From Pseudomonadota bacterium (lineage in GTDB: Bacteria > Pseudomonadota > Gammaproteobacteria > CAMYNG01), in the NCBI GenBank assembly GCA_020347585.1, contig CP070733.1, positions 52,068-71,075 on the forward strand: a stretch of 19,008 bases of DNA. The letters run 5' to 3'. A program made the position numbers and the translations under genes. The notes under the pieces were generated by a model. The model did no database searches and was not told where the DNA came from. It saw only the letters and a list, made by a program, of their open reading frames with translations. Shown one piece after another: positions 1-7,225 of the stretch (position 1 is its first letter; each line of letters begins with the position of its first letter).

Positions 1-1
1 A

Positions 2-598
2 CACGTGATCTACAACTCGAAGAAGGGCGACTTCACGCTGGGCGAGAACGTGGTGCCCGGATACGTGTGGTTCAACGGCAAGGTGAACTACACGCTGGTG
101 GGCGACCGAGTCGACCCGAGCAGCGGCTTGGTTCAGATTAACCGCTTCGAGGGCAGCCCTTACGACGGTGCGTCGGTCATCTGGCCAGTCAAGGTGTTCT
201 ATGGCGTGCAGCCGTATGACCCTGTCAACAAGTCGCTGGTGGTGCCGCACCTGGCCGGCAACGACGACACCGCCTACTGGAAGAACTTCAACTGGGAGCG
301 TGCCGTACGCACCGGCATGCAATATGTGAACGCGCCGTTTTCGGGCAAAGTGGACTTTGTGCGCACCGAGATGTACTGGCCCATCACCCACATGGTGGCC
401 CCGGCGGCCGACGCGCTTGGTTGTGCCGATTGCCATGCAACGCGCGGGCGGCTTGAGGGCGTTGATGGAGTCTACATTCCGGGGCGCGATGCCAATGTGC
501 TGGTCGATATGATCGGCTTCACTTTGGCGGCTGTGGCGCTGCTGGGCGTACTGATCCACGGTGGACTGCGCGTTGTGCTCGCCACGAGAAAGCGCTGA
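2..598 (+). CDS. Octaheme cytochrome c, tetrathionate reductase family (3' part only)
   Basis: This is the C-terminal 198 or so codons of a gene that begins before the window; the reading frame is already open at the first bases. The fragment has one heme-binding motif (CADCH, about 60 residues from the end) preceded by the stretch MYWPITHMVAPAA and followed by a GVYIPGRD segment. This pattern is typical of the tetrathionate-reductase-family octaheme cytochromes (OTR), periplasmic enzymes that in characterised members reduce tetrathionate, nitrite or hydroxylamine in vitro. The last 30 residues form one hydrophobic helix ending in a basic tail (RVVLATRKR), so the protein is probably anchored in the inner membrane with the heme domain in the periplasm. 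The other seven heme sites would lie upstream of the window. Family assignment is fairly sure; the physiological substrate is not. Confidence 0.8.
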   Translation, partial: HVIYNSKKGDFTLGENVVPGYVWFNGKVNYTLVGDRVDPSSGLVQINRFEGSPYDGASVIWPVKVFYGVQPYDPVNKSLVVPHLAGNDDTAYWKNFNWERAVRTGMQYVNAPFSGKVDFVRTEMYWPITHMVAPAADALGCADCHATRGRLEGVDGVYIPGRDANVLVDMIGFTLAAVALLGVLIHGGLRVVLATRKR

Positions 599-657
599 GT
601 GCGGTTGCGTCGCTGTTGGTACGCGCAACACTGACGCGAAAGGTGTAGGGCAGATGC

Positions 658-689
658 AAAGGGCCGGTGATGCTGCCGGCCCTTTCTTT
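658..689 (+). terminator. Intrinsic terminator between convergent genes
   Basis: A perfect 10-bp stem (658-667 with 676-685, arm AAAGGGCCGG) closes an 8-base loop and is followed by CTTTG. It lies 60 bases after the octaheme cytochrome stop and about 60 bases after the uup stop on the other strand. Because the stem itself starts with AAA and ends with TTT, it can probably terminate both convergent transcripts. Confidence 0.8.
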
Positions 690-748
690 GTCGATCGCCC
701 GCGCAGGCAACCGATCCCCCATATCCTTATTATGCGTGATGGCCGCGC

Positions 749-2632
749 TCAGGCACCATAGCTCTCGAGGTACTCCCAGCGCGTGTAGGCGTCGTGCAAT
801 TCCTTGCCGATGGTATCGAGACGCGCCAGGGTTGACGCGATCTCCGCTTTGTCCTGCTGGTAGAACTCACCCTGGCTGACGCGTTGCTCGATGGCTTGCT
901 GCTCCTCCTCAAGGGCGTGAATGCGCTCGGGCAACTCCTGGAGTTCGCGCTGCTCCTTGTAGCTCAGCTTCTGCTTTGGTTGCGGCGTCCGGACCTCCTT
1001 GCGCGGCACTTTGGCGGCTTTGTCCGCCGCGGCGGGCGGCGTGGCGCTATGCTGGCGCACCCAGTCCTCGTAGCCGCCGACGTACTCGGCAACGTCCCCG
1101 TCGCCCTCGAACGCCAGCGTACTGGTGACCACGTTGTCGAGGAAGGTGCGGTCATGGCTCACCAGCAGCAGCGTGCCTTCGTAGTCGGCCAGCAGGTCCT
1201 CGAGCAACTCCAGTGTGTCTACATCAAGATCGTTGGTGGGTTCGTCTAGCACCAGCAGGTTGGCCGGCCGTGTGAATATACGCGCCAGCAGCAGACGGTT
1301 GCGTTCACCGCCGGAGAGGATCCTTACGGGTGAGTCCACGCGCTCGGGCGGAAACAGAAAATCGCGCAGGTAGCTGATGACATGCCGCGACCGTCCGCGC
1401 ACGTCTATGTAGTCGCGTCCCTCGCTGATGTTCTCGCGCACTGTTTTGTCGGGATCAAGTTGCTCGCGCTGCTGGTCGAAGTAGGCGGTATCGAGGCGCG
1501 TACCCATGATGACCCGGCCGCTGTCGGGTTGCAGTTCGCCCAGCAACAGCTTGAGTAAGGTGCTCTTGCCCGAGCCGTTGGGGCCAATGATGCCGATGCG
1601 ATCGCCGCGCAGGATCAGCATTGACAGGTCACGAATAATACAGTGCCCGCGATAACTGAACGCCGCGTGCTGCAGTTCGACCACGCGCTTGCCGGACGCC
1701 TCGCCACCCTCTACGCCGAGTCGCACCTGCCCTGCCGACTCGATGCGCTGGCTGCGCGCCTGGCGCATTGCCTGTAGCCTTCTTACCCGCCCCTCGTTGC
1801 GGGTGCGCCGCGCCTTGATACCCTGGCGTATCCACGCCTCGTGCTCGGCGAGCTTCTTGTCGAACTTCGCGCTAGCCCGTGTCTCGACCTCCAACATCTC
1901 CGCTTTGCGCCGCAGGTAGTTATCGTAGTCGCCGGGAAACGAGGTCAGCACGCCGCGATCCAGCTCGATGATGCGCGTGGCCAGGTGCCGCACAAGGGTG
2001 CGATCGTGGGTGATGAAAATCAGCGCGCCCTGGAATGCGAGCAGGAAGTCCTCCAGCCAGGTAATGGCGGCGATGTCCATGTGGTTGGTCGGCTCATCGA
2101 GCAGCAGCAGCTCGGGTTCGCTAACCAGCGCCCGCGCCAGCATTACCCGCCGACGCACGCCGCCGGAACACTCATCGAGACGCTTGTCCGCCGGCAGTGC
2201 TAGCCGGCTCAGCACGCTTTCTACCTTCTGGTTGATGTTCCAGCCGTCGAGGATCTCGATGCGGTGTTGCAGTTCGCTGAGCGCGTTGAGCGGCATATCG
2301 CTGCTGCCCACGTGGTGCACGGCGTTATGATAGTCGGTGAGCAGATGGCCCAGCTCCCCAAGGCCGGCGGCGACCGTCTCGAAAACCGTCAGCGCCGCGT
2401 CTGCCGGCACCTCCTGTTCCAGGTGCGAGATTCGCAGGGTGTCCGGGCGCCACACCTCGCCGTCGTCGGCCTGGGCCACGCCGCTTATCACGCGCAGCAT
2501 GGTGGACTTGCCCGCGCCATTGCGGCCCACCAGGCACACGCGCTCGCCTTTATCGATGCGAAAATCCACCCGCTCGAGCAGCGGGTGGTGCCCGTAGGCG
2601 AGCGAGACGTTGTTGAGGGTCAGCAGCGGCAT
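749..2632 (-). CDS. uup: ABC-F ATPase, Uup type
   Basis: This soluble tandem ATPase of the ABC-F family has 627 residues, close to the usual Uup length. The first nucleotide-binding domain has a Walker A at residues 36-44 (GRNGAGKST), a signature at 155-160 that reads CSGG rather than LSGG, and LLLLDEPTNH at about 176-184. The second has GPNGSGKST near 350-358, LSGGERNR at 439-446 and VLDEPTND at 461-468. A charged linker (about 240-300) joins the domains. The last 75 residues form the helical coiled-coil domain that distinguishes Uup and is known to bind DNA. ABC-F proteins act on the ribosome; Uup also affects precise excision of transposons. No transmembrane segments are present. No clear Shine-Dalgarno precedes the ATG, and a strong hairpin lies just upstream. 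Family call is secure. Confidence 0.93.
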   Translation of the reverse strand: MPLLTLNNVSLAYGHHPLLERVDFRIDKGERVCLVGRNGAGKSTMLRVISGVAQADDGEVWRPDTLRISHLEQEVPADAALTVFETVAAGLGELGHLLTDYHNAVHHVGSSDMPLNALSELQHRIEILDGWNINQKVESVLSRLALPADKRLDECSGGVRRRVMLARALVSEPELLLLDEPTNHMDIAAITWLEDFLLAFQGALIFITHDRTLVRHLATRIIELDRGVLTSFPGDYDNYLRRKAEMLEVETRASAKFDKKLAEHEAWIRQGIKARRTRNEGRVRRLQAMRQARSQRIESAGQVRLGVEGGEASGKRVVELQHAAFSYRGHCIIRDLSMLILRGDRIGIIGPNGSGKSTLLKLLLGELQPDSGRVIMGTRLDTAYFDQQREQLDPDKTVRENISEGRDYIDVRGRSRHVISYLRDFLFPPERVDSPVRILSGGERNRLLLARIFTRPANLLVLDEPTNDLDVDTLELLEDLLADYEGTLLLVSHDRTFLDNVVTSTLAFEGDGDVAEYVGGYEDWVRQHSATPPAAADKAAKVPRKEVRTPQPKQKLSYKEQRELQELPERIHALEEEQQAIEQRVSQGEFYQQDKAEIASTLARLDTIGKELHDAYTRWEYLESYGA

Positions 2633-2656
2633 GTGGCGGAAGTGACGAAACGGACA

Positions 2657-2675
2657 GCGGCGCGTTGCGCGCCGC
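2657..2675 (-). other. Stable hairpin in the uup leader
   Basis: An 8-bp perfect stem (GCGGCGCG at 2657-2664, complement at 2668-2675) with a 3-base loop lies 25 bases upstream of the uup ATG. On the minus strand it is followed by TGTCCGTTT, a poor U-tract, so it may be a weak terminator or attenuator for mscS read-through, or a leader structure for uup. A TAGAAT hexamer lies just upstream of it on the minus strand, without a convincing -35. Confidence 0.5.
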
Positions 2676-2711
2676 CTATTCTACCCGAAACGCGCCTGCC
2701 GGCGCGCCGCC

Positions 2712-2852
2712 CTAATCTGTCGCGCCGAACTTTTTCTCCAGCGCAACGGCGGTTTCGGTGTCGACACTTTCTCTGTCCGGCGGCGGTTCGCGGGTGTGCT
2801 TGTCAGTAACTTCGATCCTGCGCACGGTCGTGTGTGACACTACTTCAGGCAT
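2712..2852 (-). CDS. Possible small protein overlapping the mscS stop
   Basis: This 46-codon ORF begins with an ATG that overlaps the mscS stop codon by 8 bases (ATGCCTGA), an arrangement often seen with translational coupling. The product (MPEVVSHTTVRRIEVTDK at its start, GATD at its end) is hydrophilic and strongly charged, with no membrane segment and no family I recognise. It would fill an otherwise empty gap between mscS and uup in the same direction. There is no good ribosome-binding site, so expression would depend on ribosomes terminating on mscS. It may equally be chance. Confidence 0.3.
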   Translation of the reverse strand: MPEVVSHTTVRRIEVTDKHTREPPPDRESVDTETAVALEKKFGATD

Positions 2853-3675
2853 TGGCGGCCTGTTCGTAAACATGCAGGTCGCGCTGTGGAAAGGGGATCG
2901 AGATGCCATTACTGTCAAACTCGCGCTTGATGCCCTCCAAAAGATCTGAGCGCACATTCCAGAAATCGGCCGCCTTGACCCAGGGGCGCACCGCAAGGTC
3001 AATACTGCTCTCGCCAAGCTCCGCCACCGCGATGGCCGGCGCCGGATCCTCGAGAATGCGATCATCGGCGCCAATCAGCGAGTTGAGTGTGTCGCGGGCC
3101 TTGCCGATGTCGTCGTCGTAACCGATGCCGATCACGAGATCGATGCGCCGGGTCTCGCGCGCCGACACGTTGGTAATGGTGCCACCGAATATTTGCGCGT
3201 TGGGCACGGTGATCTCGCGGTTGTCCGGCGTGTGCAGCACAGTGTTAAAGATCCGGATAGTGTCGACTACGCCCGCGGTACCTCCGGCCTCGATAAAATT
3301 GCCGATGGTGAACGGTTTGAAGATGATCAGCATGACGCCGGCGGCAAAGTTGGACAATTGATCTTTGAGTGCCAAGCCGACTGCCAGGCCAGCGGTGGCA
3401 AACACCGCCAGTAACGAGGTGGTTCTGACGCCGAGCTGCTCGAGCGCCGCGATGATAACAACCACCAGCAGCACGGTGTAGAGCATGTTGCCGAGGAACC
3501 CGATTAGCACTTGCTCCAAATTTGCCTTGTCCATTAGGCGCTTCGCGCCCTTGACGATGAGTTTCGCGACCCACAGTCCAATGAGGAACACCAGCGCCGC
3601 GCCAAGGATGTTCACTCCCCATGGAATCACGTGGCTGTCGATCAGTGCGGCGGGGTCTTTGAGCAATGAATCCAT
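2845..3675 (-). CDS. mscS: Small-conductance mechanosensitive channel, MscS family
   Basis: The product (276 residues, close to E. coli MscS at 286) is an inner-membrane channel that opens under membrane tension and releases solutes on hypo-osmotic shock. Three hydrophobic helices are visible: TM1 about residues 18-42, TM2 about 58-78 and the pore helix TM3 about 86-118. TM3 shows the small-residue Gly/Ala pattern of the family, including GLAVGLALKDQLSNFAAG. The following beta domain carries the MscS-type PNAQIFGGTITN segment (compare the usual PN.....I.N), and the alpha/beta C-terminal domain runs to the end. A strong Shine-Dalgarno (AAGGAG, 9 bases before the ATG) sets the start. A promoter-like sequence lies about 110 bases upstream. 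The 46-codon ORF overlaps its stop. Confidence 0.93.
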   Translation of the reverse strand: MDSLLKDPAALIDSHVIPWGVNILGAALVFLIGLWVAKLIVKGAKRLMDKANLEQVLIGFLGNMLYTVLLVVVIIAALEQLGVRTTSLLAVFATAGLAVGLALKDQLSNFAAGVMLIIFKPFTIGNFIEAGGTAGVVDTIRIFNTVLHTPDNREITVPNAQIFGGTITNVSARETRRIDLVIGIGYDDDIGKARDTLNSLIGADDRILEDPAPAIAVAELGESSIDLAVRPWVKAADFWNVRSDLLEGIKREFDSNGISIPFPQRDLHVYEQAANA

Positions 3676-3993
3676 ATCGATGTTCTCCTTGGTCGTGTGT
3701 ATCGGGCCGGCCCACCGGGGCAGTGCGTTCGCGTGGTCGGATGTCGGGATGCGTGCTTTCCTAAGGCGGGGGACATGCTGGTTGGTGAATCTATAGCAAA
3801 CTTATCGGCATGCGACAATGGCCAGTGCACGCACACAGATAGAGAGTAATCTGGGAGTGATGACAGGGGTGGATATTGCGTTACGATTTTTGCAGGAAAT
3901 ACGGCGCCATGGCGGTTATGATGTCACCCAAGTCTTCAAGATTCGGCACTGTCACACCGAGGGTGCGCGCACTGCAAATTCCAGGAAATCCGA
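3676..3993. other. Intergenic region between divergent genes
   Basis: This stretch of 318 bases separates mscS (minus) from the hypothetical gene at 3994 (plus). It holds the mscS promoter and leader in its left half. In the right half I see no convincing gene, repeat or plus-strand promoter; a Shine-Dalgarno-like AGGAAA precedes the gene at 3994. Confidence 0.6.
3783..3818 (-). promoter_or_regulatory. Sigma70-type promoter for mscS
   Basis: On the minus strand, TTGTCG (3818-3813) and TATAGA (3795-3790) are separated by exactly 17 bases, and a TGC precedes the -10 hexamer (extended -10). The predicted start is near 3783, giving a leader of about 108 bases before the mscS ATG. Confidence 0.55.
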
Positions 3994-4401
3994 ATGAACG
4001 AATCGGCAAACGATCCCGACCAGCTCCAACATCTCCTCGCCAAGTTGGCCGGTGGACTCTTCGCCGCCCTGAAGGTACATCTGGAGCGCATGAACCTCGA
4101 ACCCGGCGCGCTGCGCGGCGCCGATAGGGAGCGGTTCTTCGGCTACCTGTGGGGGTTCTGCGACCTCATGGCGAAGCAAGCCGGACTCCCCGGGGCCAGC
4201 GGCATCAGCGAGGCAATGTTCCTCGGCATCGCTCGGAACCTCATCGACGACGCGCCCGAGCAGATGCTGGCCGAATTGCAGGCCTGCCAGGCCGCGCAGG
4301 GCGAGGAGTTTCTGCGCGGCGAACGTGCCGGAACAAGCGATGCGCAGCTGTTGCGCGAGGGCAAGGGCGACCTGGCCGGTCTTGGCGAGTGTTTCGGCTG
4401 A
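3994..4401 (+). CDS. Hypothetical helical protein
   Basis: This ORF encodes 135 residues that I cannot place in a family. The protein is soluble and appears almost entirely alpha-helical, acidic, with no signal peptide or membrane segment. Cysteines occur at FCDLM, ACQAA and near the C-terminus (GECFG) without a metal-binding pattern. The start ATG has a plausible Shine-Dalgarno (AGGAAA about 6 bases upstream), and codon use resembles its neighbours, so it is probably a real gene. It ends 33 bases before the convergent gene at 4435. It could be a small cytoplasmic adaptor or regulator, but nothing in the sequence shows which. Confidence 0.65.
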   Translation: MNESANDPDQLQHLLAKLAGGLFAALKVHLERMNLEPGALRGADRERFFGYLWGFCDLMAKQAGLPGASGISEAMFLGIARNLIDDAPEQMLAELQACQAAQGEEFLRGERAGTSDAQLLREGKGDLAGLGECFG

Positions 4402-4434
4402 CCCGCGTGTCCGGCCTAGGGAAGCGCCGCAAGG

Positions 4435-4977
4435 CTAGGCGGCGTTGCCCGAGCGCTGCAGTTCCACCCCGGCAGCGACCCAGCCCGTGGACTTCATAAG
4501 CTCCACCGTGTCGGCGAACGCGTCATAGTCTATATAGTGCGTGCCGCCGCACGAGAAGGTAATACCGATCACCCCGCTTGCACGGTTGATCGAGGCATCG
4601 CGCAGGTAAATTGTGGTGTCCTGAAAACGTAACCGGGTAAATGCCGACAGGATGTCGCCGATGGCATGCGGGGGAACCGCGGGTGTCTGTGTTGATGCTC
4701 CTGGCCCAAAACCCGCGGCAAATGCCGGTTCGAATACTTCCTCACCCACGAACACCTGGTAGCTGCAGGGATCGCTGTAAGACCAGCATACGAGGTGCTT
4801 CGACGAGTAGTGGATCTTAATGTGGAACACGTCGCGCTCACAAAGCACGTGCTCGACGATTCCATGCAGCGTTTCGATGCGCTGGTCGAACAGGCTTTCG
4901 CTGCGCTGCTGTTGAAACAACAGGCTACGGATTGATGGATCTCCGCGGACCTGGAGCCAGTGATTCGGTCTGATCAT
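4435..4977 (-). CDS. Hypothetical protein
   Basis: The product would be 180 residues with no recognised domain. I place the start at the ATG at 4977 (MIRPNHWLQ) because a strong Shine-Dalgarno, AAAAAAGGAG, lies 7 bases upstream; an in-frame ATG at 4998 and a much longer N-terminal extension to 5163 lack such support. The protein looks soluble and mixed alpha/beta. An N-terminal helical half with a glutamine-rich turn (LLFQQQRSES) is followed by beta-like segments (VFHIKIHYSSKHLVCW, SYQVFVGEEVFEP) and a C-terminal part with FSCGGTHYIDYDAF. It is divergent from the HD-CBS-HEPN fusion gene, with about 240 bases between them, so the two could share regulation. No function is proposed. Confidence 0.6.
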   Translation of the reverse strand: MIRPNHWLQVRGDPSIRSLLFQQQRSESLFDQRIETLHGIVEHVLCERDVFHIKIHYSSKHLVCWSYSDPCSYQVFVGEEVFEPAFAAGFGPGASTQTPAVPPHAIGDILSAFTRLRFQDTTIYLRDASINRASGVIGITFSCGGTHYIDYDAFADTVELMKSTGWVAAGVELQRSGNAA

Positions 4978-5218
4978 TCTGATGCTCCTTTTTTCCATGT
5001 CCTGTCCGCCCGCGCGCTCCGGCGCAGGCCCCTTTTCCCCACAGCGAGTGTAGTTGCCTATTTGACCCAACCCGACCCCTGGGTTCCAATAATTGTGCGG
5101 TTTCTGTGATGTGGTTATCGCCACTCGTTGCACGGACGCGCACCACGTCACAGGGTGGTGCAAGCGGCGCTCGTTTGTGACAATAGGGTTTCAATTGTCA
5201 TTGCAATTCGCTATTGCC

Positions 5219-6595
5219 ATGGATCTCACAGAACGTGCCAGACACTTCGCGGTAGAAGCGCACCAGCGCATCGACCATCGGCGTAAATACACAAGCCAAC
5301 CCTACTCTGTGCACCTGGCGAACGTTGCGCGACTGGTGGCATCGGTCACGGATGATCCCGCTACACTGGCAGCGGCCTGGCTGCACGATGTGGTCGAGGA
5401 CACCCCTGCTACGCTCTACGATGTTGAAAAAGAGTTCGGTCAGGACGTGGCGACCCTAGTTGCGGCGCTTACCGATGTGAGCAAGCCTAGTGATGGCAAC
5501 CGAGCAGTTCGCAAGGCGATCGATCGCGCACATATTGCCAAGGCACCGCCGCGGGCCAAGACCGTAAAGCTCGCAGATCTCACCGACAACTGCCTTGATA
5601 TTTGCAAGAACGATGTGCGTTTTGCAAAGGTATATCTCGATGAGATGGCCGCGCTGCTGGAGGTGCTCGGGGAAGGCGATGCCGGGTTGTACGAGCAGGC
5701 GCAGGCTACATATGACAAGTGCGCGCGAAAAATCGCCAAAGTACGTGCACCTGCTACCGACCACAGTGAGTTCGAGCCTGTTTTCTCTTTTGGTGGCGAG
5801 GACAATTCCCACCTTATTCGCATGTTCACCGAGGCGTTCACCGCCCGTGACATTGCCGAGCCGTTGCGGTCGTTTGATGCAAATACGTCCTGCGGCGCGG
5901 TCTCATCGGTCATGGACGAGCTTTCGCTGAATGTGGCGGGAGTGCGCGAGCGTGGTGCGGTCACCGGTTATGTGCGGCGCGATGGTCTTGGTGATGGTAG
6001 TTGCGTACAGAGTGTTCGCAGATTTCGCGACGGCCAGGTCATCGCGGGTGATGCTACGTTGACAGATGTTATCCATATACTGACGCTGCACCAGACGGGT
6101 TTCGTCACTGCGCTGGGTGAGGTCGCGGGATACTTCAGTCGTGAGGATATCAACAAGCCGGTGGTGCGTATGTGGCTGTTCGGCATCGTTACCATCATTG
6201 AAATGGAGTTGATCCAACTGGTTGAGGATTTTTTTCCCGACGATTCATGGCATTCGCTGGTATCCGAGAGTCGGCTCGCCAAGGCGCAGGCAATCCAGCA
6301 GGAGCGCCTACGCCGCAATCAGCATAGTAGCCTGCTTCAATGTCTGCAGCTTTCGGACAAGGGGCAGATATTGCTACAGGAGCCCCGCGTGCTCGAACTA
6401 CTTGACCTCGATTCAAAACGTACCGCCAAGAAGCTGGTGCGTGAGTTGGAGTCGCTGCGCAACAATCTGGCGCACGCCCAGGACGTGGTGACCTACGACT
6501 GGCCACCCATCGTGCGCCTGGCCTACCGGATCGAAGGGACGCGCTCCATCAAGTCCAGCGACCCACGCGCAAGGCGGCGTCAAAAGAAGACGTGA
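5219..6595 (+). CDS. MESH1/SpoT-like HD hydrolase fused to CBS-like and HEPN-like regions
   Basis: The product is 458 residues from the ATG at 5219. Residues 1-170 match the SpoT/MESH1 type of HD metal-dependent hydrolase: H32, H56-D57 (WLHDVVEDT) and D120 in VKLADLTDN have the spacing of the metal ligands in that family, whose members remove the 3'-diphosphate of (p)ppGpp or dephosphorylate NADPH. No synthetase domain follows. Residues about 208-325 look like a pair of CBS repeats, which bind adenine nucleotides. The C-terminal helical part contains R414-NNLA-H419, which fits the RX4-6H motif of HEPN ribonucleases or HEPN-like domains, and ends in a basic tail. No signal peptide is present, so it should be cytoplasmic. 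No good Shine-Dalgarno precedes the ATG; the reading frame is open up to 5093, so the start is uncertain. The HD call is firm; the CBS call is likely; the HEPN call is tentative. Confidence 0.8.
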   Translation: MDLTERARHFAVEAHQRIDHRRKYTSQPYSVHLANVARLVASVTDDPATLAAAWLHDVVEDTPATLYDVEKEFGQDVATLVAALTDVSKPSDGNRAVRKAIDRAHIAKAPPRAKTVKLADLTDNCLDICKNDVRFAKVYLDEMAALLEVLGEGDAGLYEQAQATYDKCARKIAKVRAPATDHSEFEPVFSFGGEDNSHLIRMFTEAFTARDIAEPLRSFDANTSCGAVSSVMDELSLNVAGVRERGAVTGYVRRDGLGDGSCVQSVRRFRDGQVIAGDATLTDVIHILTLHQTGFVTALGEVAGYFSREDINKPVVRMWLFGIVTIIEMELIQLVEDFFPDDSWHSLVSESRLAKAQAIQQERLRRNQHSSLLQCLQLSDKGQILLQEPRVLELLDLDSKRTAKKLVRELESLRNNLAHAQDVVTYDWPPIVRLAYRIEGTRSIKSSDPRARRRQKKT

Positions 6596-6666
6596 CAAGG
6601 GATGAAGTCCGAGGGGCAAGCGGGAAGGGGATCAATCTACGTATACCGGTGTCTGCCGAGCGTGAC

Positions 6667-7008
6667 TCACACGTCGAGCATGAGTTTGTGCGGCTTGCGC
6701 ATGCCGGCGATCTTGCTGGCCTGCTGGCCGTAGCCATAGGGAAACAGTTCGTGCATGTACTTACGCGTGGCCCGTTGCGGGCCGAAGCGTGTCTTGAGTT
6801 CTTTCAATACCGTGCGTGCTTCGGGCACCGTCTGGCGCGACTCGAAATGCTCGCGCACAAAATCTACTACCGCCCAGCGCGTCGCGTCCATCTCGATACG
6901 CTCGCTGCGCGCGATGATCTCGGCCACTTCCCGGTTCCACTGCGCAGGGTCGAGTAAAAAACCCTCCTCGTCGGTATCCAGTATGGTGCCGCCAATCTGA
7001 ATCGTCAC
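6667..7008 (-). CDS. DsrC/TusE-superfamily protein lacking cysteines (RspA-like)
   Basis: The 113-residue product matches the DsrC/TusE superfamily along its whole length: the N-terminal MTIQIGG..LDTDEEGFLLD, the WNREVAEIIA helix, and the C-terminal KYMHELFPYGYGQQASKIAGMRKP. DsrC and TusE carry sulfur on C-terminal cysteines. Here the position of the upstream conserved cysteine is Ser98 (QQASKIAG), the usual penultimate cysteine is absent (the protein ends KLMLDV), and there is no cysteine anywhere. It therefore cannot be a persulfide carrier of the usual kind; cysteine-free members have been grouped as RspA, proposed regulatory proteins. The start is a GTG supported by GGGAG 7 bases upstream. 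It faces the HD-CBS-HEPN gene with a 71-base gap, and no dsr or tus genes are in the window. Confidence 0.9.
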   Translation of the reverse strand: MTIQIGGTILDTDEEGFLLDPAQWNREVAEIIARSERIEMDATRWAVVDFVREHFESRQTVPEARTVLKELKTRFGPQRATRKYMHELFPYGYGQQASKIAGMRKPHKLMLDV

Positions 7009-7225
7009 TGTGCGTCTCCCGGGTGCCTGTTCCCTTGCGTTCTACTATGAAATTCTCTCACCCGGGCGCGGTCGTGCCATACCCAACACGGGATAGGGTG
7101 CCCTGCCACAGGTAATAGACTGCGACAGGCGCAAAATCGCTATAAACGCGCTAGAATTTGCTACCGGTGCGCGACACTGATCCTGTACGCGTGCCTGCCC
7201 GTTGTTGACACAAGAGTCGTTTACC

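Noticed and set aside
4408..4440. GCCTAG/CTAGGC inverted repeat as a terminator between convergent genes
   Set aside because: Only 6 pairs with a long loop and no U-tract on either strand.
4978..5163. N-terminal extension of the hypothetical gene at 4435
   Set aside because: No Shine-Dalgarno at 5163, low-complexity composition, and a strong AAAAAAGGAG serves the ATG at 4977.
5164..5218. Promoter and FNR-like sequences before the HD-CBS-HEPN gene
   Set aside because: TTGTGA and several CAATT repeats are present, but no hexamer pair with proper spacing and no palindrome matching FNR or CRP well.
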